64,000 bases of DNA, taken from positions 11,904,001 to 11,968,000 of the forward strand of contig OZ316898.1 of assembly GCA_973895155.1 (NCBI GenBank), written 5' to 3'. Below the pieces are notes generated by a model. That model did not search any database. It worked only from the letters and a program-made list of their open reading frames with translations, and was not told the origin of the DNA. The stretch's first letter is position 1; every line of letters begins with the position of its first letter. Of the stretch, positions 23,701 to 36,010 are shown one piece after another. Origin of the DNA: Marsupella aquatica. Taxonomy: Eukaryota > Marchantiophyta. Made by a program: the position numbers and the translations under genes.

Positions 23701-26700
23701 ACGCGCTTGATCCTCTACTGAAGCTGTTCAGGATTGAAGATTTGGTGTCCCATGCATTACTGGTCTGAACTGAACTGTTTGTTTTGTTTCTAGGATTGCA
23801 TGCGTGGAGAGCAAATCGAGCCATCCACTGGCACCAGCGCTGGTTGCATATGCACGACTGCAGGGAGTTGAACCAACTGGGGATATTTCAGATTTTGAGA
23901 TCCTTCCTGGATTGGGAGTATCCGCCGTAGTTGACGGCTGTAAAGTGCAGATAGGAAACGCCCGGCTAGCTGCTAATTTTGTTGGGTTCGAAGGTAAGCA
24001 TCGGAATCTAAAAAATGGTTGTCTTTTCGTGTGAGCTGTTCTGGGTTATCCTGATTGTTTGTTCAGCACGGTGATGGTGTTGTGAGGCTCGATTAGCACA
24101 TGCAGACTTACCGATGTTTCTGACATTCTAAAGTTTGACACGCAGGCTCCAACTCTGAAATTGTAAATACATGGAGTAGTCTGGGTGCTACCATTGGCTG
24201 GGTTGGGGTCAATGACCGATCTGTTGGGTTGTTTGGAGTTGCTGACTCTGTGCGGCCCGAGGCCATTGAAGCAGTAGCCAGCCTGAAGGTAGGATCTCGA
24301 CCTCGATTTTGCACCCCAACAAACAGAGCTGGCATGAACGCAAGGGAGAAGTAGTCAGTCTGTTGTTCTCATGAAATGTTCGGTCTAGTGGTTGTCATTC
24401 AGTGACCTCCTTTCTGTATATTTCTCCTAATGTAAGTGGAGGTCCGGTGTATTGATCTGCTCACCGAGAGCTGTGACTGCTTTTCTGTATATTTCTCCTA
24501 ATATAAGGGAAAGTCCGTGTGTACTGATCTGCTCACCAAGAGCTGACTTTTTGTTTGACTTACGCTAATACGTTTTGGACATTTGTCGACAGAAATTGGG
24601 CTTGCGAGTGGTCATGCTCACCGGTGACAGCGCTGCGGCTGCTTCTATTGTCCATACCCAGGTACTTCCGATAGTTCCTGCAGATGTTTGTGGTCTAGAC
24701 AAGCCAAGGAAGCTTTGATGAGTGATTCCCCCTTTCAGGGATACTCTGAACGTCTATGTGACATCCAAGTCCTATTTCTTGTTGGTGTGTTCAGATTGGC
24801 GATATCGAGGTTCATTCTGAGCTCCTTCCTGAAGACAAGGTTAAACTAGTGAAGGAGTTGAAAGGAACTGGGGTCACTGCTATGGTGGGCGATGGTATAA
24901 ATGACGCTCCAGCTTTGGCTCTGGCAAATATTGGAATTGCAATGGGTGTGGCAGGTTCTGCGGTTGCTATGGAAACCGCTGACGTTGCCCTCATGACAAA
25001 TGATCTGCGGAAACTGGCAGTGGCCATCGAACTTGGACGGAGTGTCAGATGGAAGATCATTCAGAATGTCTCCCTGTCGTTCCTCACAAAACTCGCCATC
25101 ATCATTCTTGCAGCCGCAGGACACCCCTCCCTGTGGGCTGCTGTCCTTGCAGATGTCGGGACATGTTTGGTGGTGATCTTTAACAGTATGCGTTTGCTGA
25201 ATAGAAAGAAGGGAGTTGTTCTTCCCAAGTTCGAGTCGAGTAAACAGCAGGGTCACAAGCGTGGCCATCAAAACCATGTCCATGGGCACCACCACCACAA
25301 CCATGGAAATCACAATGATCTTCAAGAGCATGATAGTACAGACTATCATCAGCATCATCACCAGGAGCTTGGCAAAATTAGAGACAGTCATGATCATCAT
25401 GATCATCATCACCCTCATCCTCACGAGGAGGTTGACAGCTGTGGGGACAGTCACCATCATCTTCACGAAAACCGTGACAGAACCGGAGACAATGATCACC
25501 ATGAGCTTGACAAGACGTGTGAGCATGACCATTCTGTCCATAAGATGGATCATCATCACATTCACGGACTCAGAATTCCTTGCTGGCCTTCTCACCGACA
25601 TGGGCACAGCAAAGCGGAGGAGGACCATGTTGTCATTGTCAAATTAGATCATACACCGACAGGTCAACCTGTAAAATGTTGGTCAAAAATCCAGCATAAA
25701 GTTACATCTCTTTCAGGAACAACTGCAAAGAGCAGAAAAGTGTGCACGAAAACTAGCTTTGAAAGCATTTGTTGTTCTGAGACCAGTATCAGTGTAGACA
25801 ACAAATGTTGCCAGAGCTCAAATAAGGAAGCCAAATCCAGGTCCAAGATAAAGCAAACCTATAGATCTGCTCCAGACAGCACACCTAGCATCAACTGCTG
25901 CACAAAGCCAGGTAGAAGGACTGAATGCTCTGCGGGTAATAGCACCTGTTCCACAGGCGCAGATGAAGACAGCAAACCTAATTCAAAGCTTCATCTGAAG
26001 CCTCGGGCTAGTCAAGGACCTGTTATGGGCAAACAGTGTTGCCCTAGACAAGATAATAATAAGAAGTGCTTGACTGCAGATAACAAACTTAAAAGGACAA
26101 CTGGTAGCTATTGTTGCTCTGGGCAATTAAAGGCCAACTGCTGCTCCGATGCGAAAGGTAAAGCAGCATCGGACAGCAAGTGTTGCGCTGGGCAAGACGA
26201 GGAGAAGAGACGCTCCTCAAACTCAGATACAAAACTTGAGGCAGGACATGATCATCATTTTTATTCTGGACAGGAGGACAAGGAAAGGACATGTTGCTCA
26301 CATTCAGAAAAGAAACTGCAAGAACCTGGTTGCTCTGTACCAGACCCGGCGAACAAATCCTTCTCCAGTTCAGCTAAGACGCTTAAGGCATCATCCGGGA
26401 GCCAAAATTGTTCTGGACATAATGTGGAGAAGAAATGCTGCTCAAGTTCTGACAAGATACTTAAAGCAGCATCTAGCAGCCAGTGTTGTTCTGAAAAGGA
26501 TGCCGAGAAGAAAGCCTGTTCTGGAGACGACGCGGAGCAAAGTTGCAGTCATCATGATGTAGCCATTCAACCACGCAAGGCAGCGGCTACTGAAGCCTTC
26601 CGCAGTTGTGGAATGTCCAGGTGTCAGTCTGCAGATCATAGCAAATGTTCAACAGAGGCACTGGTGCATAGTCCTCTGCGAGATCTCAGTTCATTCACGC

Positions 26701-26720
26701 GTCCAGTCTCTCCTCTCTAA
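20729..26720 (+). CDS. HMA: Zn2+/Cd2+-transporting P1B-type ATPase (HMA2/3/4 class)
   Basis: ATP-driven pump moving Zn2+ or Cd2+ out of the cytosol. Ten coding exons fit in phase to 1,357 aa: 20729-21389, 21767-22024, 22207-22304, 22498-22750, 22872-23009, 23224-23551, 23794-23993, 24146-24288, 24593-24661, 24795-26720. The third intron uses a GC-AG donor (AAG|GCAAGT); the others are GT-AG. Seen: an N-terminal [15 protein letters not shown] module (about residues 35-55); an HMA fold with GICCPSE (C176, C177), the di-Cys form typical of plant Zn pumps; membrane CPC (505-507); phosphorylated D549 in DKTGT; SSHP near 588; GDGIND near 749. The tail (about 853-1357) is a His-rich block with HxH runs and then about 20 CC or CCS pairs, much longer than the catalytic core needs. 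It probably buffers or senses metal. Target membrane cannot be told from sequence. Confidence 0.95.
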
Positions 26721-29668
26721 CTGATGGGTCCAATCATCGTTGTTTTTATTTCGTATACATATATTTCCTGGTTCGTATGTTGAACAGACATGTAATATGC
26801 TGGATCCTTTGGCAGGGATTTTGCTGGTATCATCTAGCAACTGTAATTCGATATGAATCATTGAGCCATAGGTTAAGTTCTATGGAATGAGTCGTCATCT
26901 TATAAGATGCGAGGTTGAAGAGAGCATCAGTGTTGCTATTGAGGCTGATTATGGGTGTCTTCTTAAGACAGGTCAAGAATAACAGAGCTCAAGTCAAGCT
27001 ACAAAAGTAGAAACGGAAAGTTGGTATCATCGTTTTCTGTCAATATTTTCACGAAAATGTGGGATGGGTGATGTTGAGAACTGTTTGAATGATTCAAAGA
27101 TCAAACAGATAAAAGGGTTTAGAATAGTGATATGGGCGTGGGCATCGTCAAGTTGTCTATAGCTTGTCCCAGAGGGCACAGGTTATTCACTAGCCAGGTA
27201 TTGCAACAGAGAAGATTGTTTAGAGTGGGTTGAGGAAACGGTTTTGTGTGTTTTGTGGAAAAACGTAAGACTTGACAGAGAGTCCGAAGGGATCTGGAAT
27301 GAGCATCATCAATGTGTACTAAAGCCAGAAATAAGGTAGTTCTGATATTGCAGCAAGGAGAGAAACTGGTCTCGTCGTTTCCTGTGAACTTGAGATCTGG
27401 ATGAAGCAGTAGCATTTTTTGCATTCCACTCGAAGATTATGTTAGTTGTGGAATTTTTGGCGAACTCAACTTTGGAATAAAGAGGGATAGTGTATTTTCG
27501 TTTCCCTGTGAGGTTCTGCAGTAGATTGTTTCACTGATTACTGTGAAACGCTGTGCTGCTTTTGCAGACTGACCCTGTTGAGGTCAGTCTGAAAAGAGGA
27601 CTCCCGGTATGAAAAGTCTGGGGAGGCTTCATTGTTTCTCCGCAGTCTTTCAGTAACTCAGCCCAAAGAGCAAATATAAACAACACCACTAGTAGGAATT
27701 ACTGGGCGGGAGTCGGCGAATAGTGCATTCCTCTACTTCAGAATTCAACGTTGGGAATTTACGCCTTTTTATCATTAATCTGTCAACTAATTGAAGAGAA
27801 ATTTCACTGATTCATTCAGGTCAACATGAGCATTCAGCTGTGCACCTTTTTCAGGCCTCTTTGAATTTAGCTGTGTATTTTCAAAATCATGTTATTTGAC
27901 AGAGTGCACTTGTGAAAGCTTAAAAAACTTTAAGAAAAAGTGTCACAATTGTTGAAGGTTACCAAAGGCATCATCCCCATTCTCAATATTGTCAGTTGCG
28001 AACGTCTCTCCAGCTTCATCGTCAAAAACTTATCAGATGTTCTCAAATGGAAAAGACTCCCATCCTGGCGAGTCAGAAGTTAAGAGCCCTTGCAAGCTTC
28101 GTAAATTAGATCCTACAGCAAAGGCAATCTTGAACTAGATCCTGCAGCTAGGGCGATTCACTTGAATGCCCTAGCAAGATAGGCCGCCTACTTTATCATG
28201 CTTATAGTAGCGTCCAAGAATTGTACTTATCAGTTCATCGAAAAGGTTTGTCACCAAATGGCGCCGCGGACGAACTAGTCCAGTACAGGGACAGTAGCAC
28301 GGGAGGTCTAGTCTGGGTTGAATTGTTTTTGTGGGAATCCTCAGGTTTCAATATTCCTCACCAAACAATGGTGGAGAGAACCGAGGGAAATATGTCAATA
28401 ATCCCAGTCCTGAGGGCGGGCTGGCCTCCATAAAACACGAAAAATCGAGCACGAGCCAAGCATAGCGATCCATTTTATCGATATCAGTTGATACAGGATA
28501 GGTTGAATGGGCTACAGTGTCCAAGAGTTCTGAGAGACTTCACAAGGATTCATAACAAGGAAAGGATCCCTCAACAGGGCCAACTTAGCAGTTGCGATCA
28601 GTACAAGGATCTCTCTTTAAGAGCCAGTCCAGTGAACGAATCAATAACATAGAAATCTTCGAGACGTAGTGTTGTGAGTCATTGATTCCTGAGCAGGCCA
28701 ATAGCATCGCATGGACAAGAAGCAGGACAGTTATTCGTCTTTGGACCGAGTCATGTTAGCGACTAGACGTCTTGAACTTGATTCAATCCCTGGAAAAACA
28801 TGCAAACCTGGTGAGGGAGTGTGCCAATAATCAGGTAGAATGATGAAGCATTCATGAGAAAGTGTACGACTATTCTTTGAGCCAATTATCCACGGGGGTC
28901 ACAATTATATTCAACACATCATGTGCGAATATGTACAACCTCTAACCCGTTTTTCTAATGACATGTGACATTTTATCAGAACCCTTTCTTGAATGAATTA
29001 GAAAGCAGTAGTTTTTGGTCGAACGTGATAAGCCATTCAAACGGAAATGAGATCCCTAAAGGACAGTTCACTAGAACATAGATTCCATAGCTACGACGTG
29101 GTCTTCACTAGACCAGCAACACAACTGGTTTTTCATGTCTCACTGTCCAAAGGCTGTAATGCTCTAAATAGAGTTCCTGAACTATCCTTTATTTACAATT
29201 GAATTTAAATGCTTTACTGGTCTATCCCTAGAAAACTACGAGTGGAAACTGAGGTTTGCCTGTGTGTTAGAATCAACTCTTGATGGTGTCTGAAGCAGCT
29301 TACAAATAACTGGACTTGTGGCTTATCGGTTGACTACTTTGGCCACCATATCATTACAAGAAATATTTGTTTGAACAAACTTTAAATGCTTTGATCATAT
29401 AAAACTTCATTTAGCCCCATTTGGACCAAAGTATGACTATATCAACCACTTTAGGATGCTAGCAGCTCCTACTGCTGCAGTCTCTAGGTAAACTCAACAG
29501 AACTTGAAGACATACGCAAACATACTTGGAGATGTCAGTCTCCCAATCGGCAATCCCTGTCTTCATGCTCTTCGGTTGACTCACATATTTATCCATCGAC
29601 CATAAAAGGCATATGAGTAAGGGAAACGTTTCAACACGATAATTGTCATCTCTTAAAAATGTGAGAAT
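26721..29668. other. Spacer between convergent HMA and pyruvate kinase genes
   Basis: The two genes are convergent, so this holds both 3' regions. I recognise no coding sequence. A perfect 10-bp inverted repeat lies at 27565-27591. Confidence 0.45.
27565..27591. repeat. Perfect 10-bp hairpin
   Basis: CAGACTGACC and GGTCAGTCTG are exact reverse complements separated by a 7-base loop and followed by GAAAAGAGG. It is 845 bp beyond the HMA stop, so a role in 3'-end formation is not supported. Confidence 0.6.
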
Positions 29669-32600
29669 TCAGTAGGAGTCGAGCTCAATGATTTTCACGA
29701 CTGACGAGTTTCCAACTTTTTGGCAGACAACAATTCGGTCATGTGCCCTGATGATGCCAGCTACCTTCCCATGATCCAGAGCCACCTTCAAAATCGATTC
29801 ATTGTTGGGATTCGTTGTCCCAGCCTATAATAATGCACACGCAACAGACATCCAGTAAATAAAAACATTGCCAAGATAACAGGTAGAAATTAAATACTTA
29901 AATAAATAAAATTATTTCACACTATTTGATACGAGGCATGGAACAGCAAACGCACTCCCCCCCCCCGCCTACCTTGCACACGGAGAAACAGAGCACTCAG
30001 ATATCTAGAGGATTACATTGTGTCCTCACCGCTTCAATCTTACCAAAATCCTCTTTGATGGGGTGGCTCAAGCCATGTGTAGTTGGAAATTGCTATCTTG
30101 TTAAACTGCTATCTTTGGAAAGACCAAGAGAAAGCTTCACATACGAGATAATTACATGACAATAGAGACACTGACACTTAATTCAAGAAGATAAATTTTC
30201 CTATCATATTGTACGCCCAGGCCGCACAATGTTAAGCACAATAGGTCACAGAAGCCATTAAGGGAAGGGATGCGATTCGAGTCCCAGACGGTTGGTGTGT
30301 ATGTATAAGGAATCCAACGCTTTGATAAGTCTTACAAAGTGATTCAAGTTTTAAAATTATTTTCTAAAACTTTTTCCCAATTACGGGCAATGTCGAAAAC
30401 GTGGGCTCCTAACGATTCAGGATATTCTTGGTCACTTATTCATTTAGTTGAGAGAAAGATTGCCATGATAATCACTGGTTTTGGAGATAATACCGTGTCC
30501 ACCATATATTCTCATTGCTCACTCACTCAATCACTTGAGTTTGGATTCAATAAGATTCTCTGATACAATGGATGTACTGACGTTCGCAAAAGCAACAAGA
30601 ACAATCATCATCACTTCATATATCGTTTGTGAGGCAGGAAACAGGACAGCATGGTTTGCCAACAAGCTTCGCACAGTAAACCTTTGCCTGAGACACAACC
30701 GAAAGGAAACGCTTACCGGATGTCTAGGGTCTGCGAGCATGGGAAAGAGACCTCTCACAGCCAAACATTGCCTTGCCTGCAAATACATGAATTTAAGTAA
30801 ATTGACCAGGCCCAGTTCAAACATTCTTCCTCGGGGAAAATTTGTTCTATACTAAAGAAAGGAGTTTGATATCTGATAAGCAAAGGTGGGGTCTTAATAT
30901 TACTTACCTGGAATGCCCCTGTGAAAGTCCACCGCAGACGATTTGTAGTAAGTTTGGGAATGATGACCACTAGCACGGGCATTGTTGGCTTGTATTTTGA
31001 AATTAATCTAATGCATGAAGTTCCACGAGAGCGTTACTATGATAACCACCAGTAGACTAACATATGTTTTGGAAAGACGAAAGAGTGAGCATGGAATCCT
31101 TGGCAATAGTGAAAAATACCTATGAGATTTCCCGGAGCATTAGCATTTCAAGCAACGTCATGTTATACGAATGATTGCTCGGCTATGTCAGTACTTTTGC
31201 TGTTTCCCCTTGCTTTTTATGATCAACAATCAATTGTTACACGTCCTTCACACCTTTTCAGCCTATCAAACATTTGAATGTGGGCAAAAGTACAGTAGTA
31301 CTACCTTGCCGCCTTTCCAGAAGATGTGAAGACAAGTATGACTGCAGCGTTTACTTTTATTGCAGCCCTAACCTGCAACGCCACAAGATTTCTGACACTG
31401 ACTACACAAAACAGTAATGCCGATAATACAAGTTTTCACAGTGACACAAAGTCCAGAAATTCTCTTCTCATATATATATAAGCATATGGGGCCATCAACA
31501 CTGAATAGAGAGCGAGAGAGCGAAAGAGAGAGAGCACTACGGATTTTGTTATGTCCACATCTTGGTGACATTTACGCATCACGACTTTCTTGAATAAAGC
31601 AGAAAGTTTAAATCCTCACAACTATCAATAAGCACATCTACAATCTCAGGAAGGAGGGAGGCCATACTGCTGAGGATGCAATTGACTCCAACTGTGACAT
31701 CGGCTCCCCGACAAAATTCACAGCTCTTTTATAAAATACAGGTTGATTGAACACCTTCTCAGCCTGAAAACAATGTTGTCAACTTGGCTGTAAAGAGGTG
31801 ATCCACAGCATTTAGGGGTGAGCCCTTATTTACTCCACTACCACATTTGAAGGTTTGAATACACTTATTTTGAGGACAAAGTCAATGACAACTATTACGA
31901 AACAGTCTGGGCTTGAAGATTATGGCAAATATGTGCAGAAAAATACAAGTTCGACTGGAGAAAATGTCACACCTCTGTGCAGATTTTGTGCACCGTTGAA
32001 ATCGTGTCAACTGGATACTTTCCCCTTAGTGTTTCTGCTCCTAAAAGGATACCATCAGCACCTGCATATAGAAAAGTCATGACACAGGCACAATACAATT
32101 TAAGCACTGATAAAACTATGTTATCGGATTGTCATTAGGACAAAGATGGACCAAAAAGGGCAACAGTTTATATGCAGAATTCTTGGTCATTCTGGAGGAA
32201 AATATCTCTCTATGGTTGATGCTGTCATTTCACTAAGATTCTAGGCATTGGTTCAACGGAACAAATCTACCCCTATACTATTCCCTTGTGCAAAGGGCTA
32301 AAGACTGACCTCTCACTGCACATACCCGTCCCAGGTTGGTTTCAAGACAAGAAGCACACATGTTTGTGATAGGGATGCATACTACACCGTTCCTCTAAGG
32401 TGAACGAAGACGTAATACATACACATGAGAAGAGAATGCATGTATCATTGGACACGGGACAGAAAGGGCATGGTGGCAGTAAGCCTAACGATGTTGAGTT
32501 CTAACATAATAATGTACTGAAAACTGTCCATTTGATGTATCATTAGAATAATAAACAAATTGTTGGTAATAAAACGTTATGTGTGAGTGCAAAATTCAGC

Positions 32601-35600
32601 TACAATTAGATGGCGACGGGTAAAGAGAGAAAGATGACCATCTAAGATAGCATTTGCCACATCAGTGGCTTCTGCGCGAGTTGGTCGGGGTGTGTCAGTC
32701 ATTGAATCAACAACCCGAGTGACAAAAATTGGTTTTCCAGCCATGTTGCTCTTGTGAACTGCTGCCTTTTGAAAGAGAAACACCTGCCCACAAAGAGAAA
32801 ACTTTGAAAAATTCCTCAACGACGCGTGAATTAGTAGACTCTCTCCTTTAATTCACCACCTATGTTACTAATTGTAAGTCTAAATGCCTGGATATCCAAG
32901 TTCGTGTCATTTAAATTTATGTATTTTAAATCAATGAACAGCCGATTCACAAAAAAAAGTCTTCTCAGAAAATAGAGGTTGAGATGAGACCTTTTCAGGA
33001 GGAAGATCAATACCAAGGTTTCCACGAGACAAGATAATGCCATCCGCCTCTTTCAAATCTCATCGAAGTGCCTCAAACCCTGGAATTGAGGCAAGAATAA
33101 AATGGCACTTCAGCCCTTCAGATATCTTGTCTATCCATCACATATATAAGGTAGGACAAGACTTACTTTCAACTCAGACGAGCATACAATGCCTCCTAAC
33201 TATTTCAAGCCTTTAAGGTGCATCACTAGGTTCATCAGAGCCAAAACGATGATTTCTGGAGGACTGTCATGTCTTTTAGGCAAAATATAATTCGCCCATT
33301 GACCAAAAGCCTTGAATATAAATAGCATCGAGTGCAGTGCTGATCACGATACAGAAAATCAAACAGCATTTTACTCCATGATATGGTACCAAGCACCATA
33401 TATTTGGAGACCACTATTGGGCTGGGGGTCACTCAAACATGTACATCGACATTCTCGATCTTCGCAAATATTTGTGTCTGGTGGAGATCTCCCAGCTTTG
33501 CTAGATGTGCCCGTGCCTGCAAACAGCAAAAAGTATTTTGTCTATAAAAAGAATCCATAAAGTTTGAAACATGCATCTAGAATGATCACGGTCAGCCAAA
33601 GTGATATTAAAATTCACACCTGGAGTACATCCTCAGCATGCCTTGTATAGGAGAGCGATAGAAAGTCAATGTTGTTACGCACTCCCCATGTTGAGATTAT
33701 CTGCAAACAATCCACCATCTCAGACAAGGAACATGCATAATGACAAGCTTCGCAGTATCATTAATGAGAAACACTCTTGAAAGGATAAATAGTATTGATC
33801 AGATTATTTTATCTGCAGAGAGGTCTACGGAGCCTGCCTCAAGCTAAAATGTTGTGCATGCCAACGCTAAATATTTGGTAAATTGAGTTCACATGTTAAG
33901 AATGGCAATTTAATTGATATGAGGGAAGATATTTGCGCTTACCTCCCTGTCAAATTCAGTCAAAGTAGGGAGGGTAACGTGAACTTGAGCCGCATGTGCA
34001 GTGAACAGAGCCCCTCTTAGTGTTGTAGAATTCTTGACGAGGCATATAACGTTCATGTTTTGCACCTCAGCCACCTGATAGAGGAACAAACTGTTTATGC
34101 TATTTGGTTTAAAGTGAATATCCTTAACTGGATGGAAAATTAGAAGTCAAGTACATCATGTAATGAAAATAAAAAGAGGACCTCAAGCCAGACTGAAGTT
34201 GATTCACTCCCAGTAAATAAATATTCTCCCACAAATATCATATCTTTTGGCTTGACTGCCTGCACAAACAGAAATCAAGTAAGTACTTTCTTGAAGAGTG
34301 AGACAAAGCTTGAATACCTTACCACCACGCGAACTCTTACTCCAAGAAACTTCATTGCACTCACCGGCATGAGAATTCTACAAAAGCTTGTTACAGGCAT
34401 ATTCCATTCTCCAATTGATAAATGTAACAAACTGGATTGAGTCGAAAACTGGCAAGAACAAGTATAAAATCTACCCAAGAGAAGACAGAATCAGTTGGGA
34501 TTAATTGCCCCATCACCTAGAAGCCCACAAGTCTCTAATCAGTAATATGACCTTGTTCGCTTGCAAAAGGTTGAAAGTACAACTCACATTGGCAAGCTCT
34601 GGGTAGTTGATCGGCAACATTGTTGACGAGGATTGTTGCGTGGTGTCTGGTGTTAGCGTCACAAATGCCTCCGCCTCTAGGACAATGGGTTGCTCCCCTT
34701 TGTTGAGAACTTGCATTTCGGGTCCTGCCGTATCAAACATCACCTGTTTGGAAGAACTGCATGTTAACAATGAAGTCCGGCACACATAGAAGCCCACACA
34801 AGTCTGGTGGACTATAATTGAGCTATTGCATCTCAGTCTCTGTAAGACAAGCATTGATGGCACTGAAGATATTGAGACCGAGGTATTTTGTACACGCACA
34901 ACCCTCACACTCCAATGTACATAGAAACTTTGGATACTCGGAGAATCATTACTAATTCGAAGTCTGGATTAGTCACTTAAGCTATTGAGACCAATTTATT
35001 TCGTACAGTCACTCACAAGCCAAATACTCCAGGGTACATTGACACTTTGGACACTGCTTATCATGAGAATGTGAACTTAGCGGTGAAGATTGCAAGACTA
35101 TAAAATGCTCATAAGTATAGTAAAAAATAAAACTTAGGGCGAATCTGAGCACTGGGAATTGGGTGGCGTACGGCACAAAGTCTTCTCGTATTCTTCACAG
35201 CAGTCTTCAAGTTATTCATAGTCTCTTGGTGGTATGCCTCATCCCCCCAGGAAAAATCAAACCTGGCAACTGCCACACAAACAGATGGTCAATAAAGCTT
35301 ATGAATGGGTAAAAGCATAATTCTAGTTTTGGCTCATGAAGGCCCAAATTTCTTTCCCTCCCTTTGTTTGTTTGTTTTTTTTTTTTTTTTGCCTTGAAAA
35401 CCGAAAGCAGGCCCATCCAACAGAGGATAGACGTCCTGCTTTGGAGCATGCATTTCTATGTAGGGCAGCCACAAGGGGACAATACCCAGGGATCCGACAG
35501 GGACCCAGACCAGGAGGGAGAAAGGATTAAACCAGAACCCAAAGTGGACAACCAGGGCTGAGGAGATAATCAATACTCCCACCACTACACCCCACCCACA

Positions 35601-36010
35601 CACACATACTCTCCACACCCCTTATGTGTGGAGGGAGGATTGAACCTGGGACCTCTCGGTTCTAGGCTCATCCTCTGGCCAACTGACCAAAGCCAGTTGG
35701 TTCTTTCCCTCCCTTTTCAAAACTTAGTTCGGTGGGTCCTTAGCAGTAAAACTTATACATATCTGCATTGATCATCCAGAAGGACAGAGATTGACCCTTT
35801 CCAGTAGCATATTAACCATGAAAACACAAAAGATTGATAGTTTTTGACAATGTTCGTACCTGACATGCCAGCTTGGAGAAGCTTTTCAATTGTCTCAACA
35901 TCTCGAGATTGGGGCCCAAGGGTTGCAATTATCTTGCTCACGGATGAAAAGGATTGCTGTGATACAGAGACATAATAATCAGAATTATGAAAAAGATCCT
36001 TGAAAAACAT
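29669..36010 (-). CDS. Pyruvate kinase, plant-type, with one frameshift
   Basis: Glycolytic enzyme making pyruvate and ATP from phosphoenolpyruvate and ADP. Fifteen exons on the minus strand fit in phase: 36010-35860, 35269-35172, 34743-34588, 34259-34182, 34074-33943, 33700-33620, 33516-33445, 33079-32991, 32783-32639, 32061-31973, 31763-31668, 31372-31305, 31007-30908, 30776-30717, 29824-29669. Motifs include [23 protein letters not shown] (catalytic Lys), [50 protein letters not shown] and [17 protein letters not shown]. They match the At2g36580/At3g52990 subfamily, about 525 aa. Exon 8 is 89 bp where 90 is expected: an ATTTTG run reads ATTTG on the coding strand near 33057-33061, so the frame breaks after HFDEI. 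Everything downstream is clean, so this is either a sequencing error or a very recent mutation. The ATG at 36010 gives 523 aa (after correction). A separate upstream first exon is also possible. Confidence 0.88.
35366..35700 (-). mobile_element. tRNA-derived SINE with 16-bp target duplication
   Basis: Read on the minus strand, the element starts with tRNA-like pol III boxes: TTTGGTCAGTTGG (A box, complement of about 35679-35691) and GGTTCAATCC (B box, complement of 35637-35646). A tRNA-unrelated body follows and ends in a poly(A) tract (A16 followed by CAAACAAACAAA, at 35366-35390). Identical 16-bp direct repeats TTCTTTCCCTCCCTTT flank it (35350-35365 and 35701-35716). It sits in the first intron of the pyruvate kinase gene, in the same orientation as the gene. 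The perfect duplication suggests a young insertion. Confidence 0.9.

Noticed and set aside
25216-25647. Met/Thr/Ile-rich ORFs on both strands over the HMA His-rich block
   Set aside because: They are shifted-frame readings of CATCAT/CACCAC codons in the real HMA exon.
30240-30285. B-box-like GATTCGAGTCCC in a pyruvate kinase intron
   Set aside because: No A box, tail or target duplication could be found with it, so a second SINE or tRNA is not supported.
33200-33260. GGCTTGAAATAG... on the minus strand as a duplicate of pyruvate kinase exon 8
   Set aside because: The true exon with full similarity lies at 32991-33079; this one shares only a few bases.
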